A stretch of DNA of 64,000 nucleotides from Pararge aegeria (GCF_905163445.1 NC_053197.1:11904001-11968000), one strand, 5' to 3'. Shown: positions 23,013-34,073, counted from the first letter of the stretch. Notes: a model not told the origin generated them from the letters alone. Numbers and translations are program-made.

Positions 23013-23335
23013 AACGATTGTGCCTTTTGGAGTAGAGACCGTGAGACTTTGGGACCGTGGGGTCCGGAGGCATGAGCTCATTTCAAAGAATTATCGAAAA
23101 GGGTTATCGAGTCTACCGGTGATCCTAGAGCGGGCAGTTACCTTGGCCAACGAATTAGTTTGGCCATCCAAAGGGGCAATGCTGCCAGCATCTTAGGAAC
23201 TGTGCCTCGCTGCAGTGGTTTCGAGGACGTTTTAGATTTTATTTAGTTTTTAATATTTTATTTTAGGTTATATTTATAAAACAATTATTTTAAACAATAA
23301 ATAAATTTTAATAATAAATTTAAACGATTTGATTA
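23013..23335 (+). pseudogene. 3' end of a non-LTR reverse transcriptase
   Basis: Fragments in two frames: IVPFGVETVRLWDRG (about 23019-23063), then AGSYLGQRISLAIQRGNAAS followed by ILGTVPRCSGFEDVLDFI and a stop (about 23130-23244). The 'QRISLAIQRGNAASILGT' block is typical of the C-terminus of lepidopteran non-LTR RTs. A frameshift separates the halves. The 3' UTR runs to about 23335. Confidence 0.6.
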
Positions 23336-23424
23336 TTTTGTTCATAAAGTAAACGACGTTATATTTTGAGGATACAATTTGCATATTGCACTATACCGTT
23401 TCATGTAACATATTTCTTCAATCA

Positions 23425-23551
23425 AAGGTTTTCTGGACGAGATCGCTTCAAGCGATAAGGCCGCCGTTGCGCATATATTTTGTATTCTCGTTTACTTTGT
23501 TAACCTAGCTTTCTATTTGTATGTGAAATAAAGACTTTCTGTCTTTCTTTA
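23425..23551 (+). mobile_element. RTE-like non-LTR 3' end
   Basis: 'ttttctggacgagatcgcttcaagcgataaggccgccgttg' is followed by a T-rich stretch and 'gaaataaagactttctgtctttctt', matching the element nested at 3017-3229. Confidence 0.65.
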
Positions 23552-24780
23552 TAACCTTATTAACAAAATACATTATCGCTGTTAACACTTGAAATTTGCA
23601 GGAAATAATAAGGTAGCAAAAACGTTTTTGGTCTTATTTAAATGGGAGATCCTGGGTAAAATCCCCGGTAGGGCAATATGGTATTTTATAATTTCTAAAG
23701 TTATCTTGTCTATTCTGGTGGCAGGCTTTGATTGACAAGTTATGAACCTACCGGCAGGAGACGTGCCGCCAACTGATTTAGCGTTTCAGTGTGGTGCCGC
23801 CACAGAACTAAGAACATACAGAAACCGCGCACACGACTAATATTGAATTAAAAAGAACTTTTAATTTTAGTAGCGTTTTTATAAAACAGGCATTTTGTCA
23901 CTTCATTCCATTAAAAAGTTGACAATAATTATTATAACTAAATAGGAATGAGGAAAATGGAGAAAAGTTTGTGCAACTAGCAAAATTGTGAGGCCGATTT
24001 CACAGTTTTTGTGACACAATACACTGCATTCAATAATGGCTGAATGAGGGTTCTGTACGTTCTTAATTCTTTGGTTTTCGCGTAGGAAGCGTTTAGGGTT
24101 ATGGGTTTATTATATCTGCCATACCCGTAGGTTAGTCCCCTATCATCTCGGCCTGCATTATCACTTTCAACAAGGGTGGGATTGCAAATGGCAAAGTGAA
24201 AAAAAAAGAAATATGTGTCAATTTTTCACCTCAGTAACCCAAAATGCCAGTTACAAAGGTTGTTGTGACAAAAGTAAACAGTTAAGTTAGCTATAGTAAC
24301 TTCGACATTGACATTGCGATAATTGGAAACAATCCTCAATGCTACAAGTTAAGCATTCGCTTGTTTCTAGTATTTATTAGTACCTAACATTTGATATATA
24401 GATCTTCTTATTCTTTTTTATGTTGAGAAACGGAATTTTAATTGCTATGAAAGTATAACAGGGAGCAAGTATTTTTTCTCAGGTGTAATAAAGATTAGCA
24501 TCGCTTCGAACAAACAAAGCTCTCTGCATTTTCCCTTGGCGAAAATTTTCACGCATTACATTTGTATACCACGAGAAAACATCTCACAAAATGAAAAACG
24601 TTTTCACCGTGACGCAGGTCAGGGCTTCGAGAGAGACGCGATACTCAATTAAGATAAGCCGCTGGCAAACGACAGTCACGGCATAATTATGTCGCTCATT
24701 CGTCGTGCCCGAACTGAAATTACTATCGTATTAAGAGTAGAGAGCAGGGAGGGTTGTTATGGTGCATCCAGTATCAAAAC
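23552..24780. other. Upstream flank of the 534-aa gene
   Basis: 23700-23830 holds 'gaacctaccggcaggagacgtgccgcc...gatttagcgtttcagtgtggtgccg', a decayed dispersed repeat. 24000-24190 contains 'aggccgagatgata'-type repeat sequence on the minus strand. From about 24590 to 24780 the DNA is unique-looking and CpG-enriched, consistent with a proximal promoter. Confidence 0.4.
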
Positions 24781-24818
24781 TATATCAGCGGAGGATCGTT
24801 GCCGTAGGCGCTCAGTCT
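24781..24818 (+). promoter_or_regulatory. Core promoter (TATA-like box plus initiator) of the 534-aa gene
   Basis: TATATCA at 24781-24787 lies about 33 bp upstream of the A of an arthropod initiator, TCAGTC (24812-24817, presumed +1 at 24814). This spacing is canonical and predicts a 64-nt 5' UTR before the ATG at 24878. The surrounding 24600-24860 is richer in CpG than the flanking DNA. Confidence 0.6.
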
Positions 24819-24877
24819 GTGCGCGTCTCGTGTGCGCGCTCAACGCGAACGAAAGAAAGTGAAACTCAAAAACGAAA

Positions 24878-26482
24878 ATGACAGTGATTCTACTAACCGC
24901 ATGTTTACTTCACCTAACTGCAGTAAATAGCTACGGAAACGGATATGAAAAATTTAAAACTTACCAGTTAGATGTTCCCGGTAAAGAACCAATTACAATA
25001 ATCGAAAACACTCCCAAAAAAGATAATGTGCGACAGTGGGAAGTCACTGAAACTACCTCAGATAATGATTCCGATATGAAAAACCTTATGACCGATATAA
25101 TTCATGATGTGAAAGAAAACAGACCGCGGTGCTATGGGCCTTCTTGTCAAGAAGGATTCATCGAAAACGAAGGTCCACAAGAAGATTTTGAAGACTATGC
25201 AATAGAAAATATGGACAAATTGAAAAGTTTTAAAGACTTTTCGAATGAACGTCTTCAAGCTATCGCGGCTTTGGCAGCGAAATTAAAAAGGAATAAAATA
25301 AAATCAGACCGATTCTCTGCAACATCAAATCAAGAAGACGAAAATGATGACAAAGTATATACTTCTTGGAATCGTCTTAAAGTAAAGCAACATAAACATC
25401 CTTTTGACGATAAAGATGGTTGGGTGACATTAGAACCGGTGGCTTGGTCTACGAGCAAAATATCAAAATGGAAGCCGAATGTTAAAAAGCAAAAACCTAC
25501 CTATTGGAATAATGATGATGATGATACAAAATATTCTAATGATGACCGGTTCACTTCATACCAAGAGACGGATAACGGGTACATGTATCCTCAAAACAGA
25601 CCAACTCTGTCACGCCCTGGGTTTATAAATAATAAACTTCATATTCCTCAAGAATACGAACCAGAATTGCCTTCAAAACCGACATGGACTAAAAACAAAC
25701 CTCAACCCCAGCAACAATCGGTGCACAGTTATCAATCATCGTGGTCATCTGATGACAGCCGACGTCCATACAAACCAGTGACAAATTGTGATAAAGATGA
25801 TCCATATACAAATGATGATGCAGTTTATTATGGAATGTCTGATTCTGTTGTGACTGATCCCCGCCCATCTAACTTCCCATATGAATATGAAGCGCTGCAT
25901 CAGTCGTCGATGCAAAAGCGACCAGCAAGAAGACCAACACAGGTCGTTTACTCCGACATAGACGATGATCGTTCATCGAGACCTCCGCATGGTGATGGTC
26001 ACTGGGTTTTACTTTCGACTACAAAAGGATATAGGAACAAGAAACGCCAGAGATCACTTGAACCTCCTGCAGAAAATATAGCAGTACCGTCTATAACATC
26101 TCATCAGTCAGTTTCTCTAACTGTTCTACCAACTGATGATCACTCTCGTACAAACATGACAACATCACATGGTGGTTTATTGGAAGTTGAGAAAAGTTTT
26201 CAGACTGTTGAAGAATCTAAACGTGACATGGATATGAAGAATGACTTAGAAGTAGCAGCAAGCCAGCATAGGCCTATGAGGAATAAATTGATACGTAAAA
26301 AACTTGTGGGTAACAAAAATTCACCTGATAGTTCGACAGTGATGGCGGCTGTTGGAGCAGGAATGGTTCCTGCTACGATGGCTATGGTAGTGCCAATGAT
26401 GTTAGGTAGACGTCGACGAAGGGATCTTTATAACGAACCTCAGATCTTGTATTTAAATGAATATCTCCAAAGAAATAATTAA
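24878..26482 (+). CDS. Single-exon gene, 534-aa secreted or type I membrane protein of unknown function
   Basis: An uninterrupted 534-codon frame starts with a clear signal peptide (residues 1-18, MTVILLTACLLHLTAVNS, then YGNG). The body is hydrophilic and probably mostly disordered, rich in Asp, Asn, Lys, Ser, Pro and Tyr. It has two Trp-containing patches (around DGWVTLEPVAWSTSKISKW and GDGHWVLLSTTKGY) and only three Cys after the signal peptide, C85 and C90 in RPRCYGPSC and one more in VTNCDKDD. Residues about 488-510 are hydrophobic and Met/Ala/Val-rich (AAVGAGMVPATMAMVV), followed at once by five Arg and a 19-residue polar tail. This could be a C-terminal membrane anchor with a stop-transfer signal, or a propeptide with a furin-like RRRRR site. 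The ATG context (aacgaaaATGA) is good for insects. A core promoter lies 64 nt upstream and AATAAA 150 nt downstream. I do not recognise the family; an extracellular-matrix or cuticle-linked role is only a guess from composition. Confidence 0.93.
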   Translation: MTVILLTACLLHLTAVNSYGNGYEKFKTYQLDVPGKEPITIIENTPKKDNVRQWEVTETTSDNDSDMKNLMTDIIHDVKENRPRCYGPSCQEGFIENEGPQEDFEDYAIENMDKLKSFKDFSNERLQAIAALAAKLKRNKIKSDRFSATSNQEDENDDKVYTSWNRLKVKQHKHPFDDKDGWVTLEPVAWSTSKISKWKPNVKKQKPTYWNNDDDDTKYSNDDRFTSYQETDNGYMYPQNRPTLSRPGFINNKLHIPQEYEPELPSKPTWTKNKPQPQQQSVHSYQSSWSSDDSRRPYKPVTNCDKDDPYTNDDAVYYGMSDSVVTDPRPSNFPYEYEALHQSSMQKRPARRPTQVVYSDIDDDRSSRPPHGDGHWVLLSTTKGYRNKKRQRSLEPPAENIAVPSITSHQSVSLTVLPTDDHSRTNMTTSHGGLLEVEKSFQTVEESKRDMDMKNDLEVAASQHRPMRNKLIRKKLVGNKNSPDSSTVMAAVGAGMVPATMAMVVPMMLGRRRRRDLYNEPQILYLNEYLQRNN

Positions 26483-26631
26483 TCCCTCCTCTTAGAATAG
26501 GTACGTATTTATTAAATATAGTTATAAATGTGAAATTTTAAATGAGTATGACTGTGATCAATACTATAATAATAATTTTTAATTTAATAGATGTTAAGAT
26601 TTAAGAATAGCGTTCTGAAGGTTAAAGTGGC

Positions 26632-26637
26632 AATAAA
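26632..26637 (+). terminator. Poly(A) signal AATAAA of the 534-aa gene
   Basis: A canonical AATAAA lies 150 nt after the stop codon, in AT-rich DNA (26483-26650) that is otherwise non-coding. It gives a plausible short 3' UTR. Confidence 0.6.
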
Positions 26638-27707
26638 AAATTATTTATTAATCGATTTTTATAACGGGCCTTGACTAATCCAATGTATAAAATGCGTGTT
26701 AACAAAACGAAATGGAAAAACGTACGTAATGGTGTCTGAACAGTGGTCTCCGATATAATTATTTCGGTTGGTAAGATAGTTAAGGGCCAAATAGTGTCAA
26801 GTATTCTAGATATATGTCACGCCAGAAGTCATACATTGGCTCTCCATTATTGCAGACAGGTTTGAAAATAAGAATACAGTTGGTACTACATTATTGTCTA
26901 ATGGACAGAGGTACGTACTGCTAAAACGAAAAACAGCACTACGTCCTACACCAATTTCTATGAACACTATTAATTTCAGAATTTCGTTTTGCGAACTTCG
27001 GAGATAATTGATTCAATATCTATAGTTTAAAAAAGGTACAAATATTATAATATAATCATTTTTTAAAAGACTTATCTGGTAAGTTAATTAAATTTTGGAT
27101 TTTTAAGTTTGAATAACTATATTCCTGACTGGCTTACGTATTACGTGATGCTATGTCTTTTGTGCTTCCCCGCATATCCTCCTTAGTTTCCAACATTGCA
27201 ATGGAATTCCTTAGTTCCGGGATATGAAGGCTCTTTTAGCCTTGTGAAGAAATTTTAGAAAAGCCACTGAATTAACTGTGAAGCTAGTTAATTCATCCGT
27301 TGTACTTACTTGACAATACTAAGAATCCCATAAATTAACTATACAAAGAAATATTTATTGAATTAATTAAAGGAATGTTAAAGAATATGAATTTTATTAA
27401 ATCAGATCATTTATTCATTTAATTTACAAAAATAATTAGGTATTTTAATAAATATAAAATTAACTTATATCTATTTTGAGTTAGCCATTTATGCTTTTGA
27501 TATAGTTTAATCAGAGAATCAAGACACAAAAACCATTAAGTATTTATATTGTTTTATTAAAATTAAGTATATGATTAAGTTATAGATAAGATTTCAAATA
27601 TCACATATCGTCCAAATAATTATGAAATATTTGGAATATTTTGCATAACCAGTTTTTCTTTACATTTTTCGGTAAGTACAAATCGATATTCGTTTACTTT
27701 AACAAAA

Positions 27708-27765
27708 TCTTTTTAGTTTTTTAAAGATTCGATTAGCTATCTAAATCTTTAAAAAACTAAAAAGA
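27708..27765. repeat. Hairpin, 22-bp perfect arms, 14-bp spacer
   Basis: Arms 27708-27729 and 27744-27765. Pairing resumes beyond one mismatch. Confidence 0.9.
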
Positions 27766-28887
27766 CTTTGCTGTTGTAGAAAATATTTATTTCTTGTATT
27801 TTAGTTATTTAAAAAGGCATATTTTGTTTTTAACTCCTTTTTGTCATTACTTTAGAATACTCAAATCGCTATCGGTTTGCTTATAATATTTGGAGAGTTC
27901 CCTCGATTTCGCTAGAATCCCTCAAATAGATCTTTACCAAAAATGGTGGGATCACTTCTAAGATATTTACATACAAAAAATAGGATCACCACAATCGGTT
28001 TATGATTAACTGAGTAATCGCGTAACAAATATACAAAAAAAAACATACAGTCAAAGTAAACCATATTTTTGAGCAAAAATCAACCACAACTCTTTATTGT
28101 TTGGTTTTGACCAAGAAATACATTTGAGCAACGTAATACGCTTGGCTTTTTTCTGTCAACATTTCAAATTTTTGGTCGTTTCTTGCTGATTGATACCTTT
28201 CAGCCGTACAGTTTCAGTAACTAAATAAATTTAAAAAAATCTAATGATTAGTTTAATTTAAAGTCTTTGACATGAAAATGTTAAGCTTGTTTTTTGTTTG
28301 TTGGCTTCTCAGTAGTATCTGGACTGAATAGATTATGCATTATAAAGAAACAGGTCTCAAAGAAGCCTGAAATTTTGGTCTACTTAAAGAAATGGTTTTT
28401 ATTTTGTCATCTTTTGTTTGTTTAAGTATTTACGCCGGGAAAAGGTGGCAATTGGAATTTGAAAATCCCTCCAAAATATGTACGTTCAGCAGATTACGTC
28501 TATAAATTTATAATTTCAATTCAACGACTCCCGGTTACGTTTGGAGGTTATGTTCAAGCTGATAGCGCATCTCGAGATCAGCTGCAGTATCTATAGTTAT
28601 CAAAGCATTTTACAGTAGTTATTGCAAATTCGTGATGATGCAAATTCCAAATTTAAATTCAAATAGGAAAACAGACGTTTTCAATCATGTATATTATATG
28701 CATTGTAAGAGTTATAAAAAGCCTACACTTAAGTATTTATAACTCGTACTGGAGATTTTCTTTATTCAGTTTTAGATTACAATTTTAAAATTATAAAATA
28801 CTAACCTATTCCCGCGTTAGATCACTTTGGGTGGCAGCACTGAACCCTCGTCCAATGAGGCCTATGCCCAGCTTTTACAGTTACTAT

Positions 28888-28928
28888 GTAGTATATACGT
28901 TATGTTTAACACATAACGTATATACTAC
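28888..28928. repeat. Hairpin, 18-bp perfect arms, 5-bp spacer
   Basis: Arms 28888-28905 and 28911-28928 around ttaac. Confidence 0.92.
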
Positions 28929-29368
28929 GTACACATGACGTATACACATTTTCAAAGACTTTTTTTTCCTACCAACTAACGGAAAGGCTAACGTCGCGTC
29001 GTTACATGTTTTGAAAATATTTTTTTTAACTTCTTCGCACTTACAAAAGTTGACACAAGTTGGTTTATCACAGATAAGTAATCTACTAGAACATGTTGAG
29101 GAGCACTGCAGCTACTCAACGTACTCTATTAATAAAAATGGTGCCACAAACGAACACAAATCTTTAAATAAACAAAATTTGACTGTTTTGAAAATAGTGC
29201 TATCTTTTGTCAAGAAAAACATTATGAAAAGAATCGTTATTATCAATTCAGAAGCTGTCAATTCAATTATCAAATATTTGTGTTCAACAGAATTTTAACT
29301 TATAAGCACTGTTAAAGAGCTAACAGGATTTGTGCACAATCAAATGAAAACATTGCTCTTATTTTGCT

Positions 29369-29374
29369 TTTATT
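29369..29374 (-). terminator. Poly(A) signal AATAAA of the tetraspan gene
   Basis: On the minus strand AATAAA lies 99 nt past the stop codon (plus-strand TTTATT). The spacing is typical of an insect 3' UTR. Confidence 0.55.
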
Positions 29375-29472
29375 TCACGCCCGCGCCTCTGGCACAAAGG
29401 CTTTCAGTTTCTTGAACAAACAACGTGAAGGTATCATAATATGACAGTATGCACACAAATGTCGATATTTTG

Positions 29473-31551
29473 TCAGTATTTGTACAGCACTTCGCCAGGA
29501 CGATGGTAAATGTTGCCAGTCCTTATTGCCTCCATTAAGTACTTGACGCTGAAGAGGGAAACTATCAGAATCACTGCAATCAAATAAGAAAATAATATAA
29601 ACATATTAGTCTATACCACTGTAACAGGACAATTCAAGTAAACAAAATATTTTTTCTACTTGTAGAAGCTTAACTATACACAAAACAGATTTATGTGTAT
29701 AATAGTATCGACGTACGTCAAATTCTCTTTCAAACTTCATTATTCACCCATCTATTTACTTCGGTCAACGTTGCTTCTGCGCTCAACTGACTATTTTTGA
29801 TGTTGCTATTTTTATACACATTCTTCGATTATAAACAGTTATTAAGGTGTAAACGTGTAGTAGTTCGCCGAGACGGTCACTTGTGTGACAAAGTTAATAA
29901 CGTTTATCTGTATGTTTGTTATATATGTTTTGCACAGTTTCAACCAATCTTGATGAAATTTTGCACATTGATTTTATCCAGCAGGTAGGCAACACAACTC
30001 GATAATAAATATGTTATTTTCTATTTTGAAAGGGAAAAGTATATTCCATTTAGGTTTATGTGTTCTAAGGAAGTATGTTTTTACCATCTGATACAGCAAT
30101 CAGTCCCAGTTGAATCCAGCCCGCAGTGAGCGCTTCCCACACTATCAGCCCAATGGTCAAGAAAATGTGAACAAAACTGTACATGAAGAAAGTTGTGATT
30201 GCGCAGTCGTTAACCTGAAAGCACAGAAATCATGTGAAAGTCAAAGTCAAATATTTCGTTATTCAAATAGGCACATATTATTATATACAAAATGACATAG
30301 CAGAGTAGTGATGGCGATAACTACATTTTTGAACTAAAAACTATAGCACATACAAAGGTTTTAACGCGCCCTTCTCTAAGAAGAAGCCCACAACAAACAT
30401 AGCCGGGTGTTCTTTTTGTTATCACCATCTCACATTGTCATTTGAAAATATTTTATGATCATGATCATGTTCTTTATTTTAACGGATAGGACATCGACTG
30501 ATGGTCGGCTCTAATTTTAAGACGTAGCGATAACTCGAGCATAAAGCAATGGTGAATCCATTGCCCACTGAGTGTCTTGAAGCCTTCTTATGAGGCCCAT
30601 AGTAAGCGACTGGGTTTGGATTGTCATATACTGATGGGATTTTGAACATTTTTGTTCTAACTGTCACGAAGCTTTTCAAATGATAATCATCCGTTGAGTT
30701 GAGCAGAAATATGGATATAATTTACTATGAAAATAATGAATAAGAAAATAAGCTGAATTTGCTATTGGTATTCCGCTAAAAGCAGGAGAATCTATATGGT
30801 TTAATTTATGATTTCTTCAATCTTTCTACTCCGCATCAAACAGATCTTCGGCAATGCTCCCTCTACGCTCGTTTCGCTGCGACACCGTAGCGTGCCCAGG
30901 AATTTACAGAGAATTCCTTCTGCTGCTTTCGCGCAATATAGCATATTAAGCATTGTATTCATAGTATATCATGTAATTCCGCATTGTTGTTTTATTTTTG
31001 CTGAGAATGGCGAGCTGAATTTTATTCTGTTTTTTGTATTTGTATCTTATAGCGGAAACAGACAGTGGGCAAACTGACAGTCTACAAACTGACAGTCGGC
31101 AAACTGACAGATAGACTGGCAGATGGACGGACAGTCCTAGTAATTGTGTCCCGTTTTACCTTTTGGGTACGGAGCCCTAAAAATAGTGTAATGGTAGGTA
31201 TTACGAAAGCAATTTGCTCATACCTTGTAAGCGCCACACGTGAATATACAAGAGAAGATGAACATCAGCAATCCAATAATGACATACGTTAAATAATATA
31301 TCATTATGATCAATGTGACTAGATCTTCCTTCTGCGTGCCGAAAATTGTCTCCACTTTTTCAAAATTGCCGAATCTCTGCTCATTGGTTTCGTCTCTGGC
31401 AATGAGACTGAGACCCAGCTGGTAAAGGTGAAATGCCGCTACCGCCAAACTTATTATCTGCAAGTAACAAAATGAAAAATTTCAAAGTAACTGAACGCCA
31501 AAAACCTGATTATTTTCAAATACATAATAGGGGTATTTTTAATGGTAATAA

Positions 31552-31590
<39 letters not shown>

Positions 31591-33711
31591 CAAAATTCAT
31601 TTATTTCAAGTAGGCCTAATACAAGCACTTTTGAAACGTCAAGTCTGTCCGTGTGTAGTGACTCTACCACCGGTTCGGAAGGCAGATTCTACCGAGAAGA
31701 AGCCGGCAAGAAACTCAGCAGTTGCTCTTTTCCAACATCAAAAATTTACATTTTATATTTTAACATTCATTTTTCTATCTTGTGAGAGATGAAAGCGGAG
31801 CCGGATGCTTCCAAGCAACCTTGTCATTAAGAAACTCATCAATTGTATAATAACCTCGCTGTAATAAATGTGTTTTAACACATTCTTTAAACTTATGGAT
31901 TGGTAGGTCCAAAATTACCTTAGGAATCATATTATAAAAGCGTATACTCAATCCCACAAATGACTTCTGCACCTTTCGCAGACGATATGCAGATGTCACT
32001 AATTTATGACCATTTCTTGTAAGTCGACTGTTTATATCCACTTTTTGTTTATAAAGACTAATATGTTGTCTTACAAATACTATATTGTTATAAATGTATT
32101 GTGAGGCTACCGTAAGTATACCAATTTCTTTAAATTTTTCACGGAGGGATTCACGTGATTTAAGTTTATATATTGACCGTACAGCTCTTTTCTGCAATAT
32201 GAATATAGTTTCAATATCAGCAGCTTTGCCCCATAATAAGATCCCGTAAGACATCACACTATGAAAGTACGCGAAGTAAACAAGTCTTGCTGTTTCTACG
32301 TCAGTAATCTGTCTAATTTTCCTGACGGCGTAGGCAGCCGAGCTTAGTTTACCTGCTAGTGTATCTATATGGGTACCCCACTGAAGCTTACAATCCAAGG
32401 TCATGCCCAGAAAAACTGTGGAATCTTCCATTTTTAGTGATTCTCCATTTATTATTATATTTTTATTAACTATACGTACGGACGTATACGGCAAAAAAGG
32501 ACCTAGTCCTTTTTTGCCGTATACGTCCTGAATAAACAAAAAACTTAGGTATGTCCCGATCCATAGATCGGTAATCTTAAGTCCTTGTACTTGGAAAAGT
32601 ACTGCTATCTCACTACTCGTTCTATTTCGGTAGGGTTGAAGCAAAAGTCCACCATACAAATTATTATTATTATAACTCTCTGGCATGCAGGTTGCCTTCT
32701 CAATGGTTGCCTTCACCGTTGCTAATTAAACTCTTAAAATCAGCATATTAAATTAATGATTAAAGTAACGATAGCAAAACGTTAAATTAGTGCGTTACAC
32801 GCACATAACTCGGACCCAGAAGCCAAAGAGTAAATAAACAAATCTTACATAAAACTTCTAACGCCGAGCGCATATCGTCATTTCCTTCGAAGGTAAAATA
32901 AATATTGTGCACGTGTTAGGGCGGACAGTAGCGAATTACGTGCTTATATAACTTAACTGTTTACTTTCTTTTTTCAAGTAGGTAGCTGGCCAGCTGCTAT
33001 ACCTATTTGTAGTCGCTTTTGAAAGTTACCTACGTAGATATTTTTTCTATTGTTGTGTGGTAAAAAAACTAAAGCTTCGAGCATCGTCTTGCACCCTTTG
33101 GTGTTCAGTGGTGTTTTCAAGTAAACAATGGTCATGTCAGTTAAGTTAATATCGTAGTATCGACAAGTACCTTCCTGGCGCAGTGGTGAGCGCTGTGGTC
33201 TTGGAAGTAGAGGCCCCGCGTTCTATCCCCATTTTGGTAATTTTTATCCTCTGAATTTTCTCTTCTTTGGTCTGTTGGGAGGCTTTGGCCGTGGCTAGTA
33301 ACTCAATAGCGACAAAGGCGTGCGCGATTAAGCGTTCCGATTTAGTATAACTGTCACATCCCTAAGCTCGCTACCATCTTAGACAGCATAAACTCTTACC
33401 ATCAGGTGAGATTGCAGTCAAAGAAAATAAAGTAATAAAAACAAAAAAAATCTGGTTGCCGCTCGCCCAGGTCGCTAATATAATATTGCATATAAAAGCG
33501 TCCTTGGCGATATGGTATATAGAAAGAAATCAACCTTTAGGTGAATATAAGCGCCCGACGAAACAAACATAGCAAAACTTTGCAGACTTCTCGTTCTCAG
33601 ACATCAGAACCGTTTATAAAGGCGTCAAAGAACAGTACTCACAATAACAATGTATCCGAACACAATGTTTCCCAGCCTCAATGGGAAGCAGAAGAGAAAT
33701 TTTCTTGTCAT
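29473..33711 (-). CDS. Four-exon gene, 177-aa protein with four membrane segments
   Basis: Coding exons: 33711-33643 (donor GTGAGT), 31457-31224 (acceptor TTACTTGCAG, donor AAG|GTATGA), 30214-30085 (acceptor CTTTCAG, donor GTAAAA) and 29573-29473 (acceptor TTGATTGCAG, stop TGA). Lengths 69, 234, 130 and 101 nt give 534 nt with matching phases (0, 0, 1). The protein begins MTRKFLFCFPLRLGNIVFGY. Hydrophobic helices lie at about residues 14-35, 70-93, 105-127 and 135-158, and the protein ends in a polar tail (GEVLYKY). Four helices, a short N-terminus with a Cys-Phe-Pro-Leu-Arg motif and a soluble loop between helices 1 and 2 recall insect tetraspan families such as LAPTM4-like or DUF4728-type proteins. 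That assignment is tentative. Intron 1 (33642-31458) holds a SINE fragment and a truncated non-LTR element on the same strand. A possible acceptor just before the ATG (ATTTCAG at about 33738) hints at an upstream non-coding exon. Confidence 0.85.
30840..31180 (+). repeat. Dispersed repeat with short internal tandem
   Basis: It lies in intron 2 of the tetraspan gene. It contains 'gctcgtttcgctgcgacacc', three 'caaactgacag' repeats (31071-31109) and the widespread insect ending 'ccttttgggtacggagccctaaaaa'. Confidence 0.5.
31547..31588 (+). repeat. Poly(A) tract (about 35 A)
   Basis: A nearly pure A run immediately abuts the 3' end of the minus-strand non-LTR element, so on the element strand the tail is poly(T). 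Confidence 0.9.
31591..32677 (-). mobile_element. 5'-truncated Jockey-like non-LTR element in intron 1 of the tetraspan gene
   Basis: An open frame (to 31775) carries the post-catalytic RT region: STVFLGMTLDCKLQWGTHID, then the region around MSYGILLWGKAADIE, then a C-terminal RQHISLYKQKVDINSRLTRN and TIDEFLNDKVAWK block. The YADD catalytic box and everything upstream are missing. The 3' UTR (31774-31591) ends 'cttgaaataaatgaattttgaa', a common lepidopteran element end also found at 37268-37317. The frame begins in SINE-derived sequence and contains a hairpin, so it is not functional despite being open. The element has the same orientation as the host gene. Confidence 0.75.
32480..32528. repeat. 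Hairpin, 23-bp perfect arms, 3-bp spacer, inside the RT frame
   Basis: Arms 32480-32502 and 32506-32528. The RT reading frame remains open across it, encoding FIQDVYGKKGLGPFLPYTSV. Confidence 0.95.
32678..32830 (-). mobile_element. SINE family A fragment adjoining the Jockey-like element
   Basis: The minus strand reads 'agcaacggtgaaggcaaccattgagaaggcaacctgcatgccagagagtt', the SINE core with small changes, followed by (ata)n. It supplies the first codons of the 313-codon open frame. Confidence 0.6.
33176..33425 (+). mobile_element. tRNA-derived SINE, family D
   Basis: It has the head 'cctggcgcagtggtgagcgctgtggtcttggaagtagaggcc' with a box-B-like 'gcgttctatcccc', the body 'tctgttgggaggctttggccgtggctagt', 'gcgattaagcgttccg' and the ending 'taccatcaggtgagattgc'. 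It differs from family A. Confidence 0.6.
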
Positions 33712-34073
33712 TTTTCGTCATTCGTACGTGGTCCTGAAATTGGATAAATACAATTTTATAAATCAATCACATGTCTTAGAAGGTATATTAAGAGAAATTT
33801 TAACATCATTAATGGATTTTTAATGGGAAAAATCCGTAACTCAGCAATGCCCTTAAAAGTAAACAGAACTTTAAACAAACTTTAAAAGGACTACATGAAC
33901 GAAAAAATGTTTTAATTTAGATTAGATTTAAGACAACAATTAATAATATTTATATGTAAATATGTCATGCCTTCCTGATGCTGCATCCCAAGCAGCCTGA
34001 AATAGCATTCGAAGTGATAAAACTTGTTACTATTCGAGTGTGCCGTCTAATGATATCGATACCGAAATACAGA

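Larger units (their letters stand above)
26650..29360. other. Intergenic, very AT-rich, no gene seen
   Basis: There is no splice-bounded or long coding stretch. It contains hairpins at 27708-27765 and 28888-28928. A short dispersed fragment ('cccgcgttagatcactttgggtggcagcac') is at 28810-28870. Confidence 0.55.

Noticed and set aside
25058..25258. Minus-strand frame inside the 534-aa gene
   Set aside because: Shadow of the real coding strand.
31775..32716. 313-codon open frame as a host gene
   Set aside because: It is the C-terminal part of a truncated Jockey-like element whose first codons come from a SINE, and it lacks the catalytic YADD box.
33541..33747. 68-codon plus-strand frame
   Set aside because: Antisense shadow of exon 1 of the tetraspan gene.
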